This document shows, piece by piece, positions 12,501 to 23,582 of a stretch of 64,000 bases of DNA. This DNA comes from Lineus longissimus. Taxonomy: Eukaryota > Nemertea > Pilidiophora > Heteronemertea > Lineidae. The notes under the pieces were generated by a model. It searched no databases, was not told where the DNA came from, and worked only from the letters and a program-made list of their open reading frames with translations. Made by a program: the position numbers and the translations under genes. Location: contig NC_088315.1 in assembly GCF_910592395.1 (NCBI RefSeq), forward strand, positions 7,132,501 through 7,196,500. The letters run 5' to 3'. Numbering within the stretch: the first letter of the stretch is position 1; every line of letters begins with the position of its first letter.

Positions 12501-13967
12501 CCCCTGTTTGGTGAAGAAACCCGAGGTTGTTCTGACATTAGATATCTCAATCGTCAACGGTTCATCCTTAACCTGTGGCGAAATCTGAAAAACCAATGCA
12601 AATCACCAAGCTTACAATCAGATCATACAGGAAGTGTTTCTCAGGAAATTTGGAAGGTTAGGACATGGATTTTTGCAAAGAGTAAAAAAAGGGAAGGTAA
12701 ACTAAGAAATGGGAGAGGTTTGTTTCTTTTGTAATAATGCATGTAGTCGTTCTCAAAAAGGCAGGGAGCACTTTAAGAGGGATAAGTTCAGCACCCTTCT
12801 TTTTTTATTTAGAAGTAACACTGGATCATTTCTCCATACAGATAACGCCGTTCCTTTTTATCAAAGGTAAAACTTATGTACATGTTTATGTACACTCGTA
12901 ATACACTGCAGCAAGTGCAAGAGTTGTCTCCGATAAAATACCTGTTGGCTCTGCAATGGAGAAACACGTGGATATAAGATTTAAAGTTGAACTGAAGGCT
13001 TTCATTTTATACTTACACTCAATGAGGCCATGTCATCATTTTCAGTTTCTTTCCCAAAGTTGCAACTGTCATCACCAATATCAATGCCATCGTTGTCTTC
13101 ACTGAGATTGTCAGCGGCACCACCAACAAGAGGGCCATCGTCACTCGCATTGCTCGCCCTATCTTGGTAAACATTGTTGACTAATCTTTTTGGCACAATG
13201 CTAACCATTTTCACTGTCTGACCAACATAAACAGAAGATTCCTTGTCAGGATTCTCCGATTGTCCTCTGTCTCTCACACCAAACCAGTTAGGATTATTAC
13301 CATTCACACAACTAGGTGTTATCGAATCAACTGTCGCATTTACAGTTCCAGTCACAAAAGGTCCAACACCATGGTCTACCAGTGTTATATTTTTTTGTAG
13401 AGAAGTGTCAAATACTGACTTGAATTTTTCAGCTGCACTATAAGTTCCTCGGTCTTTATTGATGTCTTGCTCAAAACCGAGGTTTTGCCAACTTCTACGG
13501 GTCTTCATTCTATTTTGTGGCGCCACCAATCCCCTGACCTGTTCCTGGGGTCTTCTTTCGGATTCCTCTTCGTCCACATCCAACGCTTCGTACACTTGGA
13601 CCTTCATCTTATCGCCCTCGTCAGCCACTACTGAATAAATTCCTGGCTCCACCTTAAACATGTTGATATTGTTCACACGTACCATGTTACTTGACTCTTT
13701 GTCTTCCCATCTTATCTTATCAACCTTCGGCTCTCTCCCTTCGGACCCGGGCAAGTTCACATTAGCAGCGGCACCAAGGCTAGGATTAGTACACACCAAA
13801 AGAGAACTGGGCTTTTCATCACTATTAGGATTGTACACCCCAATGGCCACCCCAGTTCCTCTTTTTGACTTGATGCGGATCTCATGAATAACATAATCCG
13901 TCTCATCAGAATCAGAGTCTGGTTGCTCAATTTTGACATCAACGGAGTGACCACGTTTCTCCATCAT
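9580..13967 (-). CDS. C2H2 zinc-finger protein with 24 fingers and N-terminal SUMO-type sites
   Basis: Three coding exons: 13967-13017, 12584-12488 and 12026-9580. They total 3495 bp, 1164 aa, and all phases close. Exon 1 (aa 1-317) is acidic and disordered, with psi-K-x-E sites VKIE (aa 11-14) and FKVE (about aa 104). Exon 2 is only 97 bp and adds a third site, VKDE. Exon 3 starts with a degenerate finger (FDCQRC, about aa 360), then a Lys/Ala-rich spacer, then 24 C2H2 fingers from about aa 448 to the C-terminus, most joined by TGEKPF-type linkers. Fingers 8-13 repeat as two-finger units: a DCDxxF/Y finger ending H-x3-H, then a C-[ND]-x-C-x-x-AF finger ending AHG. The role is inferred as a nuclear DNA-binding regulator; the target is unknown. 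There is no KRAB, BTB or SCAN domain. The start is the first of two adjacent ATGs. It is head to head with the zinc-finger gene at 16005. Confidence 0.93.
12488..12584 (-). other. Short internal coding exon (exon 2) of the 24-finger gene
   Basis: On the minus strand, TTGGTTTTTCAG precedes ATTTCGCCACAGG, and AAAGG is followed by GTTAGT. The exon is 97 bp. It enters in phase 0 from exon 1 (donor GTAAGT at 13016) and leaves one base that pairs with the acceptor at 12027. Without it, exons 1 and 3 are out of phase when the strong GTAAGT donor is used. It encodes about 32 residues including VKDEPLTIE. It is too short to appear as a stand-alone open frame. Confidence 0.85.
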
Positions 13968-16004
13968 GACAGTCGAGTCTATCCTGTGTGACTGGCACAG
14001 TTACTGCTCAACGTTCCACACTCGCTACACTCCCTCTTCTGCCTTGTCTCCTTCTGGACTTCACAATCATATTACCATCACGAGGCATCAGCGCAACCTA
14101 CAATGACAATTGACAATGAGAAGAAGCCACAAGGCAAGCAGACCTATCTGCTTCATGGCCTGAGACATTGTCACAACCTTAATATATAGATTATAGTCTT
14201 GTCTAAGATGTTCAGAAATCTTGAAAATCGCTCTCTAATTAACGATTGCGTATTTTACATGGTATGACGTCATTTTCCAAAACATGGCTGACGTCTGTTT
14301 TTCGTGCCCAGATATTTGCACCTTGAAAGGTAGATTTAAATCCCCGATATAGGTCATGCAATGTTGTGGAATCAGCAAAACAGTTGAAAGACATACATTT
14401 CAACATACTACCGGTCATATACTGCTGATTACAGTAATCAAACAGACTGTATTTTACAGTTCAATTCCCTTACAAAATCCGTTTATCCAACTCAGCTCAG
14501 CTTGTACCAACATAAAAACCTGACTCATCATTCTGTGGATAATCATGTTTATTACTTATGTTTTGCAGGCTTCACAAATCTGCCAGAAACTTACACAAAG
14601 TATGTACAGCACCATCTTCATTGAGGACCAGAAAGCCGAGAGAATCGTGAATGCGATCAATTCCTTGGGTGATGGTGGACATTCTACCTGGTGGGCTGGT
14701 CACTGTTCACTAAAAGATTGGAGAAACAAGTCGTCATATGCAATTTGAATTGCAGCGGACGTTGCAGTTTAACATAAGTTGTGTACCGGAGCTACGGAAT
14801 ACGCTGTATAACACAAGGGCCTTAACATCACAGTAGAAAAGAATCATATTGAATTCACAGGGCTCAGCCAGGCCTCTGAATCTGATGATTGATGGGGCGC
14901 GGGCGAGGGGGTTGATCCAGCAGCGGCTGGCAGCGGACATTTGTCTTGACTCTTGCTTGGCGCTGCTACAGCTAAAGTGATGTGGTACAGCCTAGAAGCA
15001 GTGTCATCATTGGCGAAATCGACTAAAGTTTGTGAGGGGTTGAGTTTCGTCCAAAAATAGATCTGTTTACACACTAAGGCAATGGCGTATTGCAGGTACA
15101 CGTCAACGGATCATTCTCATTGTCGGACGTCAGTTCACCAAGAAAGCCAAAGGAATCGAAGGATTCATTGAACTCATCAACACATCATTAGTTTTCATTA
15201 AAGTTCAACTGTATTCCTAGAAAAATCACTTTGGTATATAGAGAGTAAGATTACAATTAACTCACGTTAAAGTTTGAGTTCCGGGGAGGTAGCGTTGCCA
15301 GTACGTTGGTTTAGGGGCGCAATAACCTAGCTTATAGCGAGCAATTAGTACACTATCCACTCTATTGGCACTTCAGTGTTGAGCACGTCGTCAAATTTAT
15401 GAACAAAAGCTTGAGCAATTTCAAGCCTTTTTAGCCTAAAAACACTGAGATTATGCTGTTGCCTGCTTTGAAAAAGTGTTCATTAGAAGCTTAAAAGATA
15501 TTTCAGACCAGGTAGCTACTGCAAAGATGTTAGAACGATCCAGAAGATGGCAGGCTTGGGCCAAAAAACCATAGAAGTGATCCGCAAAGGCCAAGGGATT
15601 TTTCGGAAGTAGACTGTAGGCTACTATAGATCCATGCACTTGATTGGGAACAACGTTTACGAAGACGTCGCATCTTGTTACGTTACAGTAATGTAAAAAT
15701 GCAGGGTGACGTGACGACGGCCAACACTACGTTATGTAAACGTTGTTCCCAATCCAGTGCATGGATCTTTAGAGAAGTTTCGCAAGCCAACGACATACGA
15801 CGTGTACGTTAATGTCAGAAACAATCATGACGTCGCATTCTGATCATCACAGCAAAGGGCTTGATGATTCGGACAGAACACTTCCAATAATTTACTCCGT
15901 TACATTGGCCTGTGCATCAAGCATTTGTTCTTTCCCGCTGGTTGACTTTTGAATGTGGTTGAGTACCCGTACGTATGGAAGATTTCTCTTTGTTTTTTTC
16001 AGCA
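13968..16004. promoter_or_regulatory. Head-to-head intergenic region between two zinc-finger genes
   Basis: About 2 kb separates the start codons of the minus-strand and plus-strand zinc-finger genes. It must hold both 5' regions, including at least one 5' untranslated exon for the plus gene, because its first coding exon opens at an acceptor 2 bp before the ATG. No TATA box or promoter element is claimed. A perfect-arm inverted repeat sits at 15628-15768. Confidence 0.45.
15628..15768. mobile_element. Short terminal-inverted-repeat element (MITE-like or foldback)
   Basis: The left arm at 15628-15660 (AGATCCATGCACTTGATTGG then GAACAACGTTTAC) is matched by its reverse complement at 15736-15768, with one or two mismatches over 33 bases. 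The 75-bp interior is rich in ACGTC/GACGT words. No open frame is present. A target-site duplication is not clear. Confidence 0.75.
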
Positions 16005-19000
16005 ATGGCAACCCAGTATGATGTCCATACTTGTGGTTCATGTAAGGTGGAGTTTCTCAGCATAGAGTCCTTTATTCACCACAAGCAGAAGTCATGTCTA
16101 TTCCTACAGCCAGACAGCTCCGAACATCGAGGCCAGGAGGTTCTTCTCGTCCTGAAGCCACAAGGGAAAACTAACAAAGGCTCGGACTTGGTTAATCAAG
16201 CAATGCACGTTCATAAGTCCAGTCAAGTCAAAATTAAATCAAGTTCTCTGTCACCAGTACGTGTTGTCGGCCAGAATTCACCACCAATACCTCTAATCCA
16301 GTGTGTCACACAGCTTTCACCAGTTGTCCAATCCACTCATCAGAAATCGCCAATTGGGGGCAGACAGCCAATGCGCTTTGGCCCTCTGTTTTCACCAGCT
16401 GTTCCACGATGCCACATTGTCTCCCAAAATTCATCAGTTGTGCAGTCAGTCCCAAACTCGTCAGCTGTTCCACAGATATCGCCTGTTAGGCAGCCAATTC
16501 GTTACATCCAGCAGAAATCGCTAATTGGGCAGAGAACTCACCGAGCAACTCTATTCCAAGTTGGTAATGCAACTAAGAAAGCTGTTTTCCCATCACAAAC
16601 ATTGTCCAGAATAAGATCAAGTCAGGAAATCAATCAGGCTCTTGAGTTCTTAAAGACAAGTGCCAGTTCTTCTCCTGGAGTCCATGAAGCCAGGCAACCA
16701 TATAGCCAGGCCCACATTTTGGATGCTCAGAACACTGCTACTGTATCAGATGTTGTTGTTGAACCTGCTCAGGGCAGTCAGTCATGTCAGTCGATCAGGG
16801 AAAAGTTGAGTTGTGACAGTCTATATATTACTGACGATCTGCCTGCAGGCACTTCTGAGGATGAGTTTGCCACCAAGGATCTTGGTGCTACTTCTCATCC
16901 TGAGCAAGATGGGCCTTTGAATCAAGCTTTGGAATTCTTAAAACCAACTGAGGAAAGTATTGTGCTTCAAGAGTTCTATGATGAGCAGGTGAAGAAGGAA
17001 GTAAGCCAGATGTCGCAAAGTATTGCGGGAGGGTATGTCTCAGATATCCCAACTAGATTGTGCTGCATCCAGTCAAGCAAGGATTCCTCTTGTACACAAG
17101 GGGAAGGTGAAGTTGGTCAGTTGATCAATCAAGCGCTATTTTTCTTGAAGCCAGCCAAAGGAAATGATGGAGAATCTGTAGAGGCTAAAACACAACCGAA
17201 GAAAAAGAGGAAATTGATAAGACCAGTTCATGCGAAGGATCCAGAGCTTGGGCACGTTGACACAGAAGCCCAAGAGACAACCGGGTTGGATCTCTCGGAA
17301 CCAGCTGGTACTGCTACTGCAGTGAACACTGGGGCCTTGATGCCGGGGAATCAAGATACATTGATCAGCAATTCAAAAACTATTGGGGATACCGTGCAAA
17401 ATACTTGGGGTGAGAATCAGTCACAACCGTGTCGTCAAAATATTCCAGATTCCGTAATAAGTAGGCCAGATAGTAACCTTGAAATCTTTGAACACGAAAA
17501 TTTTGTAAACCAAGGAGCCTTTTTCTTGAACCCTGATGGAACTAAGAAGCCTTCAGAAGAACAGATCAGGAAAACTGTGGAAGATGTTCAGACACTATTA
17601 GTGCTCTATCCTTCTAGGGCGTTGACTGCCCAGCCTTCAAGTCCGGTTCAGTCAGTACCCAGTTCAGCTGTATTGGTTTCTGATTCAGTTCAAGTTGGTG
17701 AAACTGGCGGTGTGTTTGGTGCTGATACAAGTGAACTGGTTCCAGGACAGGTTGGCGATGTTCTGACTGATCAGGATAGAGAAACCGATATACCAATAAA
17801 TCAAGCCCATTTCTTCCTGAAGTCGGCCCATGAAACTTGGCAGCCCACTGAAAGAGATATTTCCCTCAAGGATCTGTCTATTTTGGTGAAGAATGCCGTG
17901 AAATCAACCCAAAAAGATCCAGGACAGCATGGTAGGTCATTTTTCGTTTGTCATGTTAATCCTCTTCAACAGATAGATTTACTATTTTGTTTCTTTTTCA
18001 GTCTAACCAATCAATCCGAAAAAGGAATAAAAGGATTACAATGTGGCACTATTTCCACCTGATTAAGTCAGTTTTATGTTTCGTTTTCAGACAACGTTTT
18101 CAAAAAGACAAGAAAGAAAGTACATGAAAAGCGTGAGTGTCAGGAATGTGGCAGCATTCTTCGATCCGAGCTGAGCTTCATCGCCCATCAAGTTGGACAT
18201 GATGATAAACGCTGCCAGTACTGTTACAAGGTATTCCATACAAAAGGTTGGAAGGAAAGGCATGAGCATGACAAACACAATATAGGACAGTCTAAATGTG
18301 AAATATGTGGCAAGGTGTGTAAGACTCATTCCGGTTGGAAAACACATATGAAGTCACATGAGCAGAAACTTCGGCAAAAGTTTCATTGTGGACAATGTGA
18401 TAGGAAATATGACTCGGAGTTCCTACTCGAGCATCATAGACGTAGACATGAAGGTAAAGACGATTGTGCACTGTGTGGGAAAATTTGTAAAACTGAAAGA
18501 ATCTGGAAGGTTCACATGATGCATCATAACCCGACTGTGTCGTGTGAAGACTGCGATAAGAAGTTTGTCACAAGGGTTCAGTTGAGCCGTCATCGACGTC
18601 ATGCGCATCGACCGATGCGTCTGCCAAAGGTTAAGAAATCTTCGAATAGACCGAACCAGAAGTGTGAAATCTGTGATCGTGTATTTTTTTGGCCTGAATC
18701 ATTTAGGAGGCATAAGAAAATTCATGAAGTAGGACCAAGTAAAGTACGTAAGCCTAAATGGACAAAAGTGAAAATGACAGAGAACATTTCTGCCTCTGTA
18801 TCTTGCGGTGATGAACAACCAAATGACCTCCAAGACTGTGAGACCATGTTGACCGCTGCCAGCGCTGGTACCTCTAAAGACACTACTGAGCATCACAGTG
18901 ATGAGGAATCTGGGCAGCTCAGTGAAGAGGATTCGGATGACACTCTGGCCATGATTAGAGAAGCTGTGTTACTGTTAGAGCGACGAGACCCTGATGAGAG

Positions 19001-20618
19001 CGATGCGAGAGAGACCGCGGAGCCAGAAGAGGTGCAGTTTGTAGCAGAGGTGATGCCAACTGGTGCAGTAAACTTGAAGGTGAGCTGGATTCCATTGTCA
19101 TGCTATGCGTCTCAAACTTGGCATCAGTATACTTCTTGTAAGAAATTCCTATCCTCGAAGGCTTAACATAGAGTCTAGAATGACTTTCTGCCTGCCACAT
19201 TTAGTGACATACATGCACTTATTACAAATGGCTCCATCTGGAGCATAGGTTATCAAGAGTCTCACTCCACTTCTCACAACCACGTGCTGCTCCTTCATTT
19301 TGCCTCCATGAGATTTTTAGTGAGCTTGTAAAACTGAGATTCCTTGTTTGTGCTGCAAGTGCCATTGCGAGTGAGTTCTCCTTGGCTGTAGACTGACTGA
19401 CTGCCAATAACTTCAGTTGGTGCCCAAAGGTGCAGGTGCACCACCAACACTCACAAAAGTTCAATATGAAGAAGAACTGAACGGATAGCAAATTAATGTC
19501 AGTAAAATTCTATAACAAATTTTGGTATCTTTTGTATCACATTTCAGGTTACTAAAAGGAAACGAGAGGAGATACAGTTGACTGGTGATGTTGCCGAGGG
19601 AAAACAAGTGGAAAAGAAGTCGACGGATAAAGTTGCTAAAAAGAGGAAAGTGGAGAACACTGATGATGTTGCAAATGACTCCGATACGAGTGGGTTGACA
19701 GAAGGTGTGAACAATCTCCGATGTGTGTTATGTAAACAAGAATTTGCGAATGAGTTGTCATTCATTACCCATGATTGCATGACAATCAAGCCACTTACGT
19801 GTAAACACTGTGAAAAGAAATTTAACGACTTAGTGAAATTCCGGTTGCATCTTAAGCGTCATCGCCTGATCAGATATGATTGTGACAAGTGCGATTTGAA
19901 CTTTCGTTCTTTGGATATTTGGCAGCGCCATATGAAGGAACACGAAGAGGAGGGGGGGAAAAGACATAAGTGTGAGAGTTGTGTCATGGAGTTTTTCCAC
20001 GAGGAAAATCTCCTGCTGCATGCGAGGAAGCATGCATTTCGAAATGTTCATGAATGTGGCATGTGTCCAAGGGTATACATGGCAAAACACGCTTTGAAGA
20101 AGCATGAGGAATCACATGTCAAACCGGAGTATTTTCAGTGTAAAATCTGCCTGAAAAACTTTGTATTCAAGGCGAAGTTTGTACAGCATGCCAAGAACTG
20201 TCGCCAATGCCGAGCTTGTCATGAGATTTTTGAGAAAAGAGGATCATATTTGAAACATGTGCGTGAATTTCATCCAGTTTTTCATGTTTGTGAATACTGT
20301 GGTAAAAAATCCAAGGGAAAGAAAACTCATCTAAAGCATCTAGGTCGTCACGCAAACCCCCTGATGTGTAAAGTTTGTCATAGAGTCTTTAAATTTAAGT
20401 GTCAACTGGTGGACCATGAAGTGATACACTTCAGCGACCGGCCATTTAAATGTACGTTCTGTGAAAAAACTTTCAAAGTGGAAAGGGCGAGGATCAGCCA
20501 TGAGCATATCTGCCATCCCACTGAAAACCCCTGGAAATGTAAGCAGTGTGGAGAAACATTTCTTCAGAGGTTCGACTTCAGAATGCATGTCCAAAGTTGC
20601 AGCGAACTAGCAAGCTAA
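16005..20618 (+). CDS. C2H2 zinc-finger protein with 19 fingers and a repeated NQAxxFLKP motif
   Basis: Three coding exons: 16005-17931, 18091-19079 and 19548-20618. They total 3987 bp, 1328 aa, and all phases close. The first exon begins at an acceptor (TTTTTTTCAG, exon from 16003), so the ATG at 16005 lies two bases in. An in-frame ATG at 15975 would be used only if that intron stays. An N-terminal CCHC-type finger (HTCGSC) is followed by about 600 disordered residues carrying five copies of [LIV]NQAxxFLKP (starting at aa 209, 305, 374, 501, 598) and an SV40-type nuclear signal, PKKKRKL (aa 398-404). Exon 2 holds seven fingers, then an acidic Ser-rich stretch. Exon 3 opens with Lys-rich sequence and holds eleven fingers, three of them CCHC. 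The role is inferred as a nuclear nucleic-acid-binding regulator; the family is not recognised. Reading into the first intron would stop at 18062 and lose all but the first finger. Confidence 0.92.
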
Positions 20619-21060
20619 CTGAAGCGGCTCTGTAGAATTGACTAGTCTGACTGCAGAAATTGTCTTGAGATTATTGAGTAAATGACAGTGTGTGGTTCAA
20701 CACTGAGTTCAGGTGAGGGAGCATGTTATCATGAATTTAAAAAAGAAACTGTTCATCTCGGGGGGGGGGGGGGGATGGTCAAAGAAAATGACCCCCATCT
20801 GTTCGTCTTCATTTTTTGGCTTTGTATAATTTTGACATGTTCCCTCATGAGCTTGAAAGAATGGTGTTGATCAATTATGGATGATCCCTGACCTGTTATC
20901 GAGAGGAAGAGAATGTTTAGTGTTCTGAGATTGTTTGAAAGATAAAGGTGTTCAGTCGTGCCTGTACGGGCAGACAGTTGTTTCGAAATCAATTGTCGCA
21001 TATTTTGCATTGTTGTTTTTCAATGTGACCACTTGTAAATAAAATTCCAATATACTGAAT
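20619..21060 (+). other. Probable 3' UTR of the 19-finger gene
   Basis: After the TAA at 20616-20618 there is a 13-base G run near 20761 and an AATAAA at 21038-21043. The signal is followed within 20 bases by an AT-rich stretch, suiting an end near 21060. Confidence 0.55.
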
Positions 21061-23582
21061 TGAACTTTTTTAGTCTGTTGTACATGTATTCAAAGGAGAA
21101 ATGATGTGAAATTCTATATACTACCAACTGTATAGAGGGTACCACTGTGATGCATCCGGAAATGTGCACAAACCTCCTGCCGATTACACATGCCATTTGC
21201 CACCAACACACTGGATTTGATAATCCCGTCTTCTCTTCTGCTCGTGCCCAATGGCCATATCGCCAATAGCTAGAGCTGGAGGGTACACTGGGTCATCTCC
21301 AACAAAGGTACCCTCTAGGTCCAGTCCAAGCCACCCAGCCAGAGATGAGCATCCTAATTGCTCTTAGGGGGAGGAGCTGCTTTTGGAAGTTCGAACTACT
21401 GAAAAAACGTAATACACGTACATTTGTACTGTATCTGCTAGTTGGGAAGTCCAAATCCTTTTGAGAACAAAGTCACAAGCAAAAGGCTGTGGTACATCCA
21501 CTAGGTCAAACCTGGCTGCTGGACTTCAAAAGAGGCCCATCAGTTGTCCTGTACTTGCTAAGTAAGCATGTCAGATAGGAGAGTTCTTCATGCAGTCCTC
21601 TCGGACAGACTTGGAGACAATGCATGAAAAGGGGACTCGAAGAAATTGGCCTCAGACAGACACACAGGACTGGAGGAAGCCCCATGTACCACCTATGGCA
21701 CTAAGATTCCTAAGGGAGTGTAAAGATATTTTAACGCCAGAGAGAGATAAAGTCACCAAGTCATTGGTTTGAGTCAACAAAATTATGGGACTGGCAGTCA
21801 AACCAGCAACAACAACACGTCTAATACTGTACAGAGAAACCTCAAATCATGAGCTCCAAAGGTTCAAACGTGCTTAGTCCACCATTCATGAGCTAGGATC
21901 TGGAGCATCATAGTTCAGGTAGGCCACAACGCTATAAGCCACAATGTCTTCCACAAGTAATACAAGTACGGACGGATGGACTGACAAGAATCAAGTTTAA
22001 TGATACAATGTAGATTGATTTATTCTGTAACTGTACAAAATTGCTTATTATAATCAGAAATCTTATTTACAACTCATTAACAAGCGATTCCCTAAAATCA
22101 TAGACTAACAAAATAGTGCAAATTCATTGTTTAGCAACATGTATCATGGAATTTCAAAACTTTTTTGTTTTAAAAAATACCAAAAAGTCAACTTCAACAA
22201 TGGGGCATTACGTTAACTGACATAATCAACATCAAGAATAAATAAAGTCTTTATGAATTCCTGTTAACATATACATTTATCAAAAAATGATCATCTTTCA
22301 ACTAGGATGAAATAAATTCATTAAATTCTGCCTTTTTGAATTTTGAGTACAAACAAATAAGTCTTTTGAAACAAATAACACATTTAACATAGGATAAATC
22401 CAGTGAGAAAACTATTTTTAGAATTGTAAAGCTAGTGTAAGGAACCACTTTCAGGTGGCTTTTAATATAGTTTCTTTGAAAGGCAAGAGTGTCTAAAAAT
22501 AATCAACCAAGAGTATAGACAAATGATACAAGAACACTGCAAATCATCAAAACCGCTGATCAGGTATTACTTGATATTTGTCCTCTAACATTCCTCCTCA
22601 CCAGAATCAAACTTTTTCTCAAGCAGATATTTGAAATCAAAAAAATCTACAATGTTTGATTGGTCGTACTAAGAATACACCGACCGACCACTTGAACTCG
22701 ACACATTTTAAAAACACAAAATATAAATACAAACACCCTTGACAAACATAACAGACAAAAATAGTCTGACATTTCTTTTCGTAAAATCCCTCGGCAAAGT
22801 TATGGCTTTGTAACCCGGTAATAATAATACATGATGTCATTTCACAAAACAATGATTCAGTTGAGTAGCACATCCAGACCAATAAATTTAAATACGCAAG
22901 GTATGGCACTGTCAGTGGACGTCACCTATGATTGGAGAAATTCATGTACACAACTCCTTCACATATTACAACATGATACATGTACATGAACAAAGTGAAT
23001 CCTATATAACCACGGCCTTATTTGAGTTCTCAGCAAATTCAAAAGAGTTGTCCTTAAAAAGGAAACATACTGAACCGCCAGGTACATTGTATTCAAACTC
23101 TGGCTATGTCTGTGCAATACATTTACATTACAAAGCATTCACACTCTGATCCAAGCAACGATACTAATACATGTATAATTTAAAAATCAACTCTTAAATG
23201 TACTAAACTGGAAGCCGATAATATGGCAAGATACTCTTCTCCCAGATGCCACCACAATACTGCGAGTCCAGAAGGTCTCTACATTAGAGGAGCACCAACT
23301 ACTCAACAGCACCAGGGGGTAGCTACATGAACGGGGGCAGGGGCCTCAATGGACTGATATTTTGGGGCGTATGTAATTACATACGCTACGACGGACCTTA
23401 ATACCGGTCACATGACGTCATGATGCATTGTTTCATTGCATGACATCATTGCCGCGAATGACAATGACACTGCAGCAAGCCGTAATCAACCATATAACAT
23501 CGACGAACATTCCGGTGGTGAAGTGGTTATCAAATGCTGATAGCAACAATCACTGGGAGAACTGGACAGTAACAGTCCTCCC
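21061..23582 (-). other. Convergent intergenic DNA and probable 3' UTR of the Death-SEFIR gene
   Basis: A minus-strand AATAAA (TTTATT at 22019-22024) would give the minus-strand gene a 3' UTR of about 1.6 kb. From 21061 to about 22000 no gene is supported. An open minus-strand run at about 21195-21350 is discussed as an observation. Confidence 0.4.

Noticed and set aside
17932-18062. Extension of the 19-finger gene's first coding exon to a stop at 18062
   Set aside because: A GTAGGT donor at 17932 and the matching-phase acceptor at 18090 show this is intron read-through. A short isoform is possible but unsupported.
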